Shown: piece by piece, positions 10,372-18,105 of the stretch | Layout: every line of letters begins with the position of its first letter | Position numbering within the stretch: position 1 is the stretch's first letter | Source: an uncultured Ruminococcus sp. | GTDB taxonomy: Bacteria; Bacillota; Clostridia; Oscillospirales; Acutalibacteraceae | Direction of reading: 5' to 3' | Length of the DNA stretch: 42,781 bases | Assembly (NCBI GenBank): GCA_944415425.1 | Contig: CALYBP010000010.1 | Span: 1 to 42,781 of the forward strand | Notes under the pieces: generated by a model | What the model was told of the DNA's origin: nothing | Seen by the model: the letters and a program-made list of their open reading frames with translations, nothing else | Databases searched by the model: none | Position numbers and translations under genes: made by a program

Positions 10372-10400
10372 ATTATATACTGAATTTTGACTAATGTAAA
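10372..10400 (-). promoter_or_regulatory. Sigma-A-type promoter for the ACT-UPF0210-V-ATPase operon
   Basis: Read on the minus strand: -35 TTTACA (10395-10400), a 17-base spacer, and -10 TATAAT (10372-10377). The predicted start is near 10365, giving a leader of about 85 bases. No other comparably good promoter was noticed between here and subunit D. Confidence 0.65.
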
Positions 10401-10459
10401 GGCTAATATTGCATAAATTTAATTGTTATGATATTATTTTTTTGGGAGGAATAAAGCTT

Positions 10460-11284
10460 ATGAAACTGTGTGACTTGCATACACATTCCAATAATTCTTT
10501 TGACGCACAAAACACGGTTGAGGAAATGTGCGAAAGTGCAATAAAAAGCGGTTTATACGCTGTTGCAATTACAGATCATTGTGAGGCACCGATGATAGGT
10601 TACGGGACAAAGTGTGAATACGGAAACTTTGACGAGCTTATCCCGAAGTCAATTTCAGACGCATTCGCCGCAAAGAAAAAATATGCGGGAAAATTAAAAG
10701 TACTTTGCGGAATTGAGCTCGGAGAACCTATGCATGACATTGAACTTACAAAAAGGGCGTTAGCCTACGGTGCAAGCGATTTTACGCTTGCTTCCGTGCA
10801 TAATTTAAAAGGTATGAGCGATTTTTATTTTATTGATTATTCAAAGGTTAATGTTGATGAAATTTTGAAACTGTATTTTGATGAACTTGCAGAAACAGCA
10901 ACTTTTCAGCATTTTGACAGCCTTGCTCATCTCACATACCCTCTGCGTTACATAAAGGCAAAAACAGGAAAAATTCCTAATCTTTCAGCCTTTAAAAAGC
11001 AGATAGATGACATATTTAAAATTCTTATAAAGAACAATAAAGCTCTTGAAATCAATGTTTCGGGATTGTTTAAGGATTTAAAATCCACTTTGCCGGGTCA
11101 GGAGTTGGTATCAAGATTCAAAGAACTCGGCGGAAAGTATATAACAGTCGGTACTGACTCCCATAGTGTTGATTTTGTAGGAAAAGGCATAAGAGAAGGG
11201 ATAGAAGTAGCTAAAAAAGCGGGTTTTAGTAATTTTACAATTTACGAAAATCATATTCCGATTCTTATACCTATATCTGATTGA
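10460..11284 (+). CDS. PHP-domain phosphoesterase (histidinol-phosphatase type)
   Basis: A metal-dependent phosphoesterase of the PHP superfamily, closest in layout to HisK-type histidinol phosphatases. Its 274 residues contain the PHP metal motifs in order: HTHS (about residue 7), TDHCE (about 45), GIELGE (about 88), SVHN, HFDSLAHL and a terminal GTDSHS. ATG 10460 is chosen over an upstream start because GGGAGGA lies 9 bases before it. The gene is monocistronic, divergent from the V-ATPase operon and followed by a hairpin at 11307. The substrate cannot be fixed from sequence, as no other his genes are nearby. Confidence 0.85.
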   Translation: MKLCDLHTHSNNSFDAQNTVEEMCESAIKSGLYAVAITDHCEAPMIGYGTKCEYGNFDELIPKSISDAFAAKKKYAGKLKVLCGIELGEPMHDIELTKRALAYGASDFTLASVHNLKGMSDFYFIDYSKVNVDEILKLYFDELAETATFQHFDSLAHLTYPLRYIKAKTGKIPNLSAFKKQIDDIFKILIKNNKALEINVSGLFKDLKSTLPGQELVSRFKELGGKYITVGTDSHSVDFVGKGIREGIEVAKKAGFSNFTIYENHIPILIPISD

Positions 11285-11306
11285 TGTTAATACTTATAAA
11301 AAGCAC

Positions 11307-11347
11307 AAAGCCTCACGGAAGAGAATTTTACTTTCCTGTGAGGCTTT
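11307..11347. terminator. Bidirectional hairpin terminator between PHP gene and galU
   Basis: Perfect 10-bp stem AAAGCCTCAC / GTGAGGCTTT with a loop of about 21 bases, between convergent genes. The run of T is better on the minus strand (GTGCTTTTTATAAG) than on the plus strand. Confidence 0.7.
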
Positions 11348-11452
11348 CTATTTAACTAATATTTAATTTATTTTTTAAAGTAAGAGCTTCGTCAGCGTAT
11401 TTACATCATAATCAGACTGTCGGATTTAAGGCAAAAACAATTGCTCTTCAAG

Positions 11453-12325
11453 TTAAATCTTCTTGGCAAGTTCTTTTATATATTTTTTAAGCTGTTCACC
11501 TGTTTCGGGATGATTCAGACCCACTTCAATCTGTGCCTGTAAAATACCGAATTTATTACCCATATCGTATCGTTTGCCCTCAAATTCAACGGCGGTCATG
11601 CCCTTTGTTAACGCAATTTCTCTCATGGCGTCGGTAAGCTGTATTTCCCCGCCGGCGCCGGGTTTTGTGCGTTCAAGAATATCAAAGATTTCAGCAGGCA
11701 GTACACATCTGTCAAGAATTGAATATAATGAGAGTATCTCGTCTTTTGTCTGAGGCTTTTCTTTCATATCCGTGCACTTGAACACATTATCATGGAGTTT
11801 TTCAACTTTAAGACAGCCGTACTTGTGTATTTCTTCCTCAGGCACAAGCTTAACCCCGACAACGCCTTCACCGTATTCTCCGTAGCAGTCAATGAGCTGT
11901 TTAACAGCAGGTGTTTTGCTTATGATAACGCCGTCACCGTACATTACGGCAAACGGTTCGTTGCCGACAAATGACTTAGCCTTCAGTACTGCATGTCCGA
12001 GGCCTTTCATTTCTTTTTGCCTTATAAAAGTAATATTTGCGAGATTTGATATGCTTCTTACCGTTTCAAGAAAATCCAGTTTACCGCTTTTTTCAAGCAT
12101 TGCCTCAAGCTCGGGAGACGCGTCAAAATGGTCTTCAATAAGTCCCTTGCCCCTGTTTGTGATTATAAGAATATCAGTAATACCCGCAGCTACTGCTTCT
12201 TCAACAATGTATTGAATCGTAGGCTTGTCCACAATCGGGAACATTTCCTTAGGCATATTTTTAGTCGCCGGCAAAACTCTTGTCCCGAGACCCGCTGCCG
12301 GGATTACAGCCTTTTTTATTTTCAT
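11453..12325 (-). CDS. galU: UTP--glucose-1-phosphate uridylyltransferase
   Basis: Makes UDP-glucose from UTP and glucose-1-phosphate for polysaccharide and glycolipid synthesis in the cytoplasm. The 290-residue protein has the nucleotidyltransferase signature AAGLGTRVLPATKNMPKEM at residues 10-28, IVDKPTIQYIVEEAV just after, and the MYGDGVI metal-binding region. GGAGGA precedes ATG 12325. It follows the zinc-ribbon membrane gene by only 19 bases, so both are probably expressed from the promoter at 13390-13418. Confidence 0.96.
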   Translation of the reverse strand: MKIKKAVIPAAGLGTRVLPATKNMPKEMFPIVDKPTIQYIVEEAVAAGITDILIITNRGKGLIEDHFDASPELEAMLEKSGKLDFLETVRSISNLANITFIRQKEMKGLGHAVLKAKSFVGNEPFAVMYGDGVIISKTPAVKQLIDCYGEYGEGVVGVKLVPEEEIHKYGCLKVEKLHDNVFKCTDMKEKPQTKDEILSLYSILDRCVLPAEIFDILERTKPGAGGEIQLTDAMREIALTKGMTAVEFEGKRYDMGNKFGILQAQIEVGLNHPETGEQLKKYIKELAKKI

Positions 12326-12344
12326 ACTATTCCTCCGAATTGGT

Positions 12345-13358
12345 TTAAAAATTAAAAAACAGCGGGATATAGGTGGTAATCATATACGCAGCCGCAAAGC
12401 AGATAGCAAGTGCAAGATTTACCCCTCCGCATCTTTCAAGCTCGCTGTTGTTGTTATCTTTATTTTTTTTCTTTATTGCCGAAATCTTTTTCGAGCAGTA
12501 TCTGTAATAGGCTCTGTTTGCGGTAAAGCCGCAAATAAACATAATTATTCCCTTGCAAAGCCCCAAAATATAAGGCAGATATATGAACATCACCTGATCC
12601 ATAGGAAACTGAGATGAAAGAGAAAAAGTATAAAACATATGAATTCCGTCAGGCATCTCAGCTATTGTGGTAATAAGGGACTGGTATTCGGGCATAAGCT
12701 GAATAAAGTTCTCTGCCGCGGTTAAAGCGATAGTGAGCAAGGTTATAATTATTCCCGGTATAATCATTTTTCTATACAAGAAATATAAACCTGAAAACAG
12801 AAAAGCCGCAAAATTAAATTTTGAAACGCCCTGCTTCTTTAACCTGCTGAAAACAAGCATAAAATACGGTGTGTTCTTTCCGATAAACTTTGACATTTCC
12901 CCTGCGGTAACATTTTCGGCGATAGGTTCATCGCTCTTAATACCCGCCATAGGGTCAAAAAAGACAGAATTACCGCCATAGCCGAACGGAGGAACACCCT
13001 GACCGAAAGGTGTTCCGTTATTATTGTTCTGCGTATTGTCAGATGAGCTTTGCTTTCTGTCCTGTTCACTCAGCGGAAATCCGCACTTGCTGCAATAAAA
13101 AGTAGTTTTTTCATTTTCAAAACCGCAGTTTTTGCAGACAACCGTGGCTTCTTCCGCGCTGTCTTTATCGTCGGTATTTTCGTCCGTGCTTTGGTCAAAC
13201 GAAAAATTTTCCGAATGTTTGTCTTCAAAAAAGCAATGACCCGTGCTTTCGTAGCAAGCCCTGTGATGAGGAGTACCGCACTCCGGACAAACGACAATAT
13301 CGTCACCGCTTTTAAAAAATTCATCGCATACGGGGCATTTGTATTCAGTAAATTCCAT
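12345..13358 (-). CDS. RING-like/zinc-ribbon membrane protein (DUF2628-like)
   Basis: A 337-residue protein with two N-terminal metal modules. The first is a RING/PHD-like cluster at about residues 9-43 (CPVC, CPEC, HHRAC, GHC) and the second a zinc ribbon at about 74-93 (CKNC, CSKC). A low-complexity Asn/Gly/Pro linker follows, then a membrane region with about four or five hydrophobic helices from residue 180 on, beginning FNFAAFLFSGLYFLYRKM as in DUF2628-type proteins. ATG 13358 is chosen from the GGGAGGA site 6 bases upstream. The function is unknown; the zinc modules should face the cytoplasm. It lies upstream of galU. Confidence 0.8.
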   Translation of the reverse strand: MEFTEYKCPVCDEFFKSGDDIVVCPECGTPHHRACYESTGHCFFEDKHSENFSFDQSTDENTDDKDSAEEATVVCKNCGFENEKTTFYCSKCGFPLSEQDRKQSSSDNTQNNNNGTPFGQGVPPFGYGGNSVFFDPMAGIKSDEPIAENVTAGEMSKFIGKNTPYFMLVFSRLKKQGVSKFNFAAFLFSGLYFLYRKMIIPGIIITLLTIALTAAENFIQLMPEYQSLITTIAEMPDGIHMFYTFSLSSQFPMDQVMFIYLPYILGLCKGIIMFICGFTANRAYYRYCSKKISAIKKKNKDNNNSELERCGGVNLALAICFAAAYMITTYIPLFFNF

Positions 13359-13389
13359 AGTTTCCTCCCGTATATTCTTTTGCAGATTT

Positions 13390-13418
13390 ATTATATCAAA
13401 AAACAGCAATAAATGCAA
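13390..13418 (-). promoter_or_regulatory. Promoter for zinc-ribbon gene and galU
   Basis: Minus strand -35 TTGCAT (13413-13418), 17-base spacer, -10 TATAAT (13390-13395). It is divergent from the prfB promoter, whose -35 lies 26 bases away. Confidence 0.7.
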
Positions 13419-13443
13419 CAATAATAATTAATTCAAATATAAG

Positions 13444-13472
13444 TTTACATTTACCATAAAATTTGATATAAT
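13444..13472 (+). promoter_or_regulatory. Promoter for prfB
   Basis: -35 TTTACA (13444-13449), 17-base spacer, -10 TATAAT (13467-13472). The predicted start near 13479 gives a leader of about 40 bases to the ATG at 13520. Confidence 0.7.
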
Positions 13473-13519
13473 AACAAATTGTAGTATGATAAGTATATCT
13501 ATGAGAAAGGTATGTGTTT

Positions 13520-14638
13520 ATGGTACAATTTGAAGAATTACTGCTCAGGCTTCAGGCGCTCAAGCCCGAAATCGACGATTTGTCGGATGCTCTCGGAATG
13601 AAAGGTATGCTTTCCGAGATTGAGCAGCTTGAACTAAAGGCTACTGAACCGGGGTTTTGGGACGATATAGAAAATTCCCAGAAAATTTTACAGAAAACAG
13701 GTGCATTAAAAGGTAAGGTTGAGGCGTACAACGAGCTTGTTTCAAAATATGAGGATACCTGTACTTTAATTGAACTTGCGAATGAGGAAGAGGATTTATC
13801 GCTTTTGGAAGAGGCCGAAAAAGAGGTAGAAGCGGTTAAGGAGAATCTTGAAAAGCAAAGACTTCAGACGCTTTTAACGGGTGAATACGATAAAAATAAC
13901 GCAATCCTTACATTCCATGCGGGTTCAGGCGGAACCGAAGCTCAGGATTGGGCGGAAATGCTTTACAGAATGTACACCCGCTGGGCAGAAGCTCACGGCT
14001 TTAAGGTTAAAGAGGTTGACTATCTTGACGGAGATGAGGCAGGACTCAAAAGCGCTGTGCTGCTTATTGAGGGAGAAAACGCATACGGTTATCTTAAAAG
14101 CGAAGCCGGTGTGCACAGGCTTGTCCGAGTATCGCCGTTTGATTCGGCAGGAAGGCGCCACACAAGCTTCTCGTCATTAGAGGTTATGCCCGAAATGGAC
14201 GATGATATACAGGTTCATATAGCGCCTGAGGATATAAAAATGGATGTTTACCGTGCAAGCGGCGCGGGCGGTCAGAAGGTCAATAAAACTTCGTCGGCTG
14301 TTCGTCTCACGCATATTCCTACCGGCATTGTGGTTGCAAGCCAGGTTGAGCGAAGCCAGTATCAAAACCGAGATGTGGCAATGAAAATGCTTATTTCAAA
14401 GCTTGTTGAAATCAAGGAGCGGGAGCATCTTGAAAAAATCGAGGATATTAAGGGTGTACAAAAGGAAATTACATGGGGCTCTCAAATAAGAAGCTATGTG
14501 TTTATGCCGTACACTATGGTAAAGGATCACCGAACAGGATTTGAAACAGGTAACATTCAGGCTGTAATGGACGGCGATCTCGACGGATTTATAAATGCGT
14601 ATTTAAAATGTGCAAGTCTGGGTACTTTGCAGAAATAA
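13520..14638 (+). CDS. prfB: Peptide chain release factor 2
   Basis: RF2 releases finished polypeptides at UGA and UAA codons. The 372-residue protein has the SPF stop-codon recognition motif at about residues 205-207 and the catalytic GGQ at about 250-252 (ASGAGGQKVNKT). Start: ATG 13520 lies 9 bases after AGAAAGG, whereas the GTG at 13514 is too close to that site. The frame is continuous, so the programmed +1 frameshift that regulates many prfB genes is absent here. The next gene follows after 11 bases and may be cotranscribed. Confidence 0.97.
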   Translation: MVQFEELLLRLQALKPEIDDLSDALGMKGMLSEIEQLELKATEPGFWDDIENSQKILQKTGALKGKVEAYNELVSKYEDTCTLIELANEEEDLSLLEEAEKEVEAVKENLEKQRLQTLLTGEYDKNNAILTFHAGSGGTEAQDWAEMLYRMYTRWAEAHGFKVKEVDYLDGDEAGLKSAVLLIEGENAYGYLKSEAGVHRLVRVSPFDSAGRRHTSFSSLEVMPEMDDDIQVHIAPEDIKMDVYRASGAGGQKVNKTSSAVRLTHIPTGIVVASQVERSQYQNRDVAMKMLISKLVEIKEREHLEKIEDIKGVQKEITWGSQIRSYVFMPYTMVKDHRTGFETGNIQAVMDGDLDGFINAYLKCASLGTLQK

Positions 14639-14649
14639 GAGGTATTAAT

Positions 14650-15861
14650 ATGAAATATTTTGTAATGCTCTGCGACGGAATGGCTGATGAGCCTATTTCT
14701 GAGCTTGGAAATAAAACACCTATGGAAAAGGCTGTTAAACCCTGTATGGACAGCCTTGCCGCAAAAGGTGAGGTGGGAATGGTTAAGACGGTTGCTCCGG
14801 GACTTAAACCCGGCAGCGATGTAGCAAATTTGTCTGTTTTGGGATATGAACCTGCGATATATTACAGCGGCCGTTCACCGCTTGAGGCTGCAAGCATCGG
14901 CATTGATCTTAAAGATACCGATGTTACATTAAGATGTAACCTTGTAACTTTGTCCGATGAGGAAAAGTACGAGGATAAAACAATGGTTGATTACTGCGGG
15001 GGAGATATTTCAACACAGGATGCAAAGATATTGATAGATTATCTTCAGGAAAAGCTCGGAGATGATACATTCAGGTTTTATTCCGGTGTATCATACCGCC
15101 ATTGTCTTGTTTGGAACAACGGAAATCCACATCCGGGCGTACTGACGCCTCCTCACGATATTTCAAACCGAGTAATTGCCGATTATGTGCCGAAGGGAGA
15201 TGACACGGCAAAACTTTACGAGCTTATGAAAAAGAGCTATGAGCTGCTCAAAGATCACCCGCTTAACAAAGAAAGAGTGGCAAACGGCAAACACCCCGCA
15301 AATTCAATTTGGCTTTGGGGGGAGGGCACTAAACCCCGTCTTGACAGTTTCTTTGAAAAGTTCGGTAAAAAGGGCAGTATGATTTCAGCAGTTGACCTTC
15401 TCAAGGGCATAGCGATTTGTGCGGGAATGAAAAGCGTTGATGTTGACGGTGCTACGGGCTATATCGACACAAATTTTGACGGTAAGTGCAAGGCGGCGAT
15501 CGAGGAATTTAATAATGGTGCCGATTTCGTTTATGTTCATGTTGAAGCTCCCGATGAATGCGGTCACCGCGGAGAAGTTGAAAACAAGGTTAAGGCTATT
15601 GAGCTTATCGACAAGCACATTCTCGCTCCCGTTACCGAGTATTTAAAAAGCGTTGATGATTTTGCCGTGCTTGTATGTCCCGATCATCCGACACCTATCG
15701 CAATAAGAACACACAATTCAAACGCTGTGCCGTACCTTATATACAGCAGTAAGAATGAAACCAACAGCGGTGTAAGCTGTTTCTGCGAAAAGGAAGCTGC
15801 AAAGACGGGCAATTATATAGAAAAGGGTTATACTATGATGAATTACTTTCTTTCAAAGTAA
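14650..15861 (+). CDS. 2,3-bisphosphoglycerate-independent phosphoglycerate mutase (archaeal ApgM type)
   Basis: Member of the alkaline-phosphatase-superfamily phosphoglycerate mutases of the ApgM/ThrH-associated type, interconverting 3- and 2-phosphoglycerate in glycolysis. The 403 residues begin MKYFVMLCDGMADEPISELG with the metal-binding Asp, then GSDVANLSVLGY carrying the catalytic Ser, YVHVEAPDECGH and CPDHPTP near the C-terminus. ATG 14650 follows AAGAGG by 8 bases. The family also contains a proposed phosphonate-type homoserine kinase group, so substrate assignment is by family only. A terminator follows at 15911. Confidence 0.88.
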   Translation: MKYFVMLCDGMADEPISELGNKTPMEKAVKPCMDSLAAKGEVGMVKTVAPGLKPGSDVANLSVLGYEPAIYYSGRSPLEAASIGIDLKDTDVTLRCNLVTLSDEEKYEDKTMVDYCGGDISTQDAKILIDYLQEKLGDDTFRFYSGVSYRHCLVWNNGNPHPGVLTPPHDISNRVIADYVPKGDDTAKLYELMKKSYELLKDHPLNKERVANGKHPANSIWLWGEGTKPRLDSFFEKFGKKGSMISAVDLLKGIAICAGMKSVDVDGATGYIDTNFDGKCKAAIEEFNNGADFVYVHVEAPDECGHRGEVENKVKAIELIDKHILAPVTEYLKSVDDFAVLVCPDHPTPIAIRTHNSNAVPYLIYSSKNETNSGVSCFCEKEAAKTGNYIEKGYTMMNYFLSK

Positions 15862-15910
15862 CTTCATAAGCCTAAAGCGATAAAAGTTAAATATTATTAC
15901 GATACTGTTA

Positions 15911-15950
15911 TGACCTTGACGGATTTTTTCTGTCAGGGTCATATTTTTAT
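15911..15950 (+). terminator. Terminator after the phosphoglycerate mutase gene
   Basis: Stem TGACCTTGACGGA (15911-15923) against TCTGTCAGGGTCA (15929-15941), pairing with a few G-T contacts, then TATTTTTAT. Its 3' end overlaps the -35 of the predicted sigma-E promoter. Confidence 0.75.
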
Positions 15951-15967
15951 GCTTGTCAACATAGTAT
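15939..15967 (+). promoter_or_regulatory. Sigma-E-type promoter for the spoIIIA operon
   Basis: TCATATT (15939-15945) fits the sigma-E -35 consensus KMATATT exactly. After 14 bases comes CATAGTAT (15960-15967), matching CATACANT at C, A, T, A and the final T. The position 33 bases before the spoIIIAA start and the known sigma-E control of spoIIIA support it. Confidence 0.65.
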
Positions 15968-16000
15968 TAATTAAGTCAAAAAACTATGGAGGAATTTAAA

Positions 16001-16951
16001 ATGGCAAGAATTGAAGATAAGAGCCGTTTTTTACAGGCTGTAAAGTGTTTAAGTCCGTCTGTTTCCAAAAGGCTTATTCCCCTTTGCGGTCAGCTTGAAA
16101 CAAAAGCTCAGGAGATACGCCTGCGAATCAACAGACCGCTTTGCGTTGTTTGTTCTGACATTACATACTATGTTACCTCATCGGGAGGACTTTCGAGCAC
16201 TCCGATAGACGGTGCAATGCTTACGGTCGGCAGGGCAGATGTAGCGGATACATTTCAGAATATATGCAATTATTCGGTTTATACAAGACAAAATGAAATA
16301 ATAAACGGTTTTGTAACGATGTACGGAGGTCACCGTGCGGGAATTAGCGGTACGGCAGTCATAAGCGGCGGCAAAATCACAAATATTCGTGATATTACAT
16401 CAATAAATATCAGAATTGCAAGAGAATACAGAGATTGTTCGGTTAATCTTTTAAACAGGCTCGGCAGAATAACCTCAGGATTATTAATATGCGGTCCTCC
16501 TTGTTCAGGCAAAACCACCGTGCTGCGTGATATGGCAAGGATTCTGTCAACAAAGTACGGCAAAAACATTGCCCTGATTGACGAGAGAGGAGAGCTTGCG
16601 GGTGCCGTTTCGGGATCCTTTTGCAACGATATAGGAATGTGCGATGTGTATGATTCCTATAAAAAGAGCGACGCTATGATGCAGGCGGTAAGGAGTATGG
16701 CGCCCGATATTATAATTTGTGATGAAATAGGTGCGCAGGAAGATATATCCGCCATAGAGCACACCGTAAACAGCGGTGTGTCGGTTATCTCAACCGTTCA
16801 TGCGGCAAACGAATTTGAGCTGAAACACAAAGAGAATATAAGAAGAATTTTTAAAACGGGTGCGTTTTCGAGAGTCGTTTTTCTGTCGGATAAAAAATCT
16901 CCGGGTAAAATTACAAAAATATCCGAAGCAGGTGAGATATTTGGCTCTTAA
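16001..16951 (+). CDS. spoIIIAA: Stage III sporulation protein AA
   Basis: Cytoplasmic ATPase related to type II/IV secretion ATPases, thought to energise the SpoIIIA-SpoIIQ channel from the mother cell. The 316 residues include Walker A GPPCSGKT (about 165-172) and Walker B DIIICDE (about 236-242). An upstream in-frame ATG at 15986 overlaps the GGAGG ribosome site, so ATG 16001, 8 bases after that site, is chosen. It is the first of eight contiguous spoIIIA genes. Confidence 0.97.
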   Translation: MARIEDKSRFLQAVKCLSPSVSKRLIPLCGQLETKAQEIRLRINRPLCVVCSDITYYVTSSGGLSSTPIDGAMLTVGRADVADTFQNICNYSVYTRQNEIINGFVTMYGGHRAGISGTAVISGGKITNIRDITSINIRIAREYRDCSVNLLNRLGRITSGLLICGPPCSGKTTVLRDMARILSTKYGKNIALIDERGELAGAVSGSFCNDIGMCDVYDSYKKSDAMMQAVRSMAPDIIICDEIGAQEDISAIEHTVNSGVSVISTVHAANEFELKHKENIRRIFKTGAFSRVVFLSDKKSPGKITKISEAGEIFGS

Positions 16952-17438
16952 AATATTGGGAGGATTTTTAATTGTTTTGTCAGGTACTATGGCTGGATTT
17001 ATGTATTCTAAAAAGCTCTTTATGAAAAGAGAATTCTATAAAAGAATTATAAATTTCACCTCTTCGCTGTCAGTGCAGCTTCGATACAGCACGGCAGATA
17101 TTTTTACACTTTCATCGCTCTGCGCAGAAGCAGCGCCCCTTGATTTTTTTAATTTTATTAATAAAAAGAGCCTTCCTTTTTATTCGGTTTGGCAAAAAAA
17201 TATAGAAGAGATACCGGGCAAATTTTCCCTTAACAAAAAAGATAAACAGCTTTTGCTCGAGTTTGGAGAACAGCTTGGAAAAACTGATGTTGACGGACAG
17301 CTCAAACACCTTGAGCTTTATGAGCAAATCTTTAAAAAGCAGCTTGAAAATGCGGAATCAGAAATAAAAAATAAATCAAAGCTCTATAAAACGATGGGCT
17401 TTTTTGTCGGAACGGCAGTAGCTCTGATGATAATTTAA
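16941..17438 (+). CDS. spoIIIAB: Stage III sporulation protein AB
   Basis: Membrane protein of the SpoIIIA complex, related to type II secretion GspF-like proteins. About 165 residues: an N-terminal helix (ALKILGGFLIVLSGTMAGF), a helical cytoplasmic region with an Arg/Lys-rich front, and a C-terminal helix ending the protein. The start is uncertain. TTG 16941 follows AGGTGAG and aligns with the MLKLLG start of B. subtilis; GTG 16932 is three codons upstream. Either choice overlaps the end of spoIIIAA, indicating translational coupling. Confidence 0.9.
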   Translation: MALKILGGFLIVLSGTMAGFMYSKKLFMKREFYKRIINFTSSLSVQLRYSTADIFTLSSLCAEAAPLDFFNFINKKSLPFYSVWQKNIEEIPGKFSLNKKDKQLLLEFGEQLGKTDVDGQLKHLELYEQIFKKQLENAESEIKNKSKLYKTMGFFVGTAVALMII

Positions 17439-17447
17439 GAGGTAAAA

Positions 17448-17642
17448 ATGGATGTTGAACTTATTTTTAAAATTGCGGCAGTCGGAATAATCGTTGCGGT
17501 TTTAAGTCAGCTTTTGATTCGCAGCGGAAGAGAGGAGCAGGCGATGCTAACTTCTCTTGCGGGACTTATAGTAGTGCTCACGCTTATAATAACTCAGATA
17601 AGCTCGCTGTTTACAACAATAAAACAGCTTTTCGGTTTTTAA
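17448..17642 (+). CDS. spoIIIAC: Stage III sporulation protein AC
   Basis: A 64-residue membrane protein with two hydrophobic helices (about 6-24 and 33-57) separated by a short RSGREEQA loop, the standard length and layout of SpoIIIAC. AGAGG lies 6 bases before the ATG. The gaps to spoIIIAB and spoIIIAD are 9 and 3 bases, so expression is as part of the operon. Confidence 0.96.
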   Translation: MDVELIFKIAAVGIIVAVLSQLLIRSGREEQAMLTSLAGLIVVLTLIITQISSLFTTIKQLFGF

Positions 17643-17645
17643 GAT

Positions 17646-18035
17646 ATGAATATTCTGTCAGTAAGCGCACTTGCAGTTGTCGCAGTAATAATAATGGTGA
17701 TGCTAAAGCCCAAAAACGGCGAAATTGCGTTAATGCTCGGATTATCCTGTTCGTTAATAGTTTTGTTCGCCGTTTTGTCACAGGCATCTGCCGTAATAGA
17801 AACATTAAACAGTATCATAGCGGCATCACAAATCAGTACAAGCTATGTAGTTATTCTGCTCAAGGTAATAGGAATATGTTTAATAACCGAATTTGCAGTT
17901 AATACCTGCAAGGACGCAGGCAGTCAGTCGCTTGCAAACAATGTGTCGCTTGCGGGAAAAATTATGGTTACAATAACGGCATTGCCTCTTTATTACGATA
18001 TTTTAAACACCGTGTTATCATTGACAGCAGGATAA
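17646..18035 (+). CDS. spoIIIAD: Stage III sporulation protein AD
   Basis: A 129-residue polytopic membrane protein of the SpoIIIA complex with about four hydrophobic helices. The LKVIGICLITEFAVNTCKDAG stretch is highly typical of the family. It starts 3 bases after spoIIIAC with little ribosome site of its own, so it is probably translated by coupling. A 70-base gap separates it from spoIIIAE. Confidence 0.96.
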   Translation: MNILSVSALAVVAVIIMVMLKPKNGEIALMLGLSCSLIVLFAVLSQASAVIETLNSIIAASQISTSYVVILLKVIGICLITEFAVNTCKDAGSQSLANNVSLAGKIMVTITALPLYYDILNTVLSLTAG

Positions 18036-18105
18036 AATATATTTTTATAATTCGTGAACTCAAAATATAGGTGTTATGCCTTGATTCCTCATTGGAGGCA
18101 AAGAA

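Noticed and set aside
18077..18099. Hairpin covering the spoIIIAE ribosome site
   Set aside because: The pairing (CCTC/GAGG, GCCT/AGGC) is short and easily due to chance.
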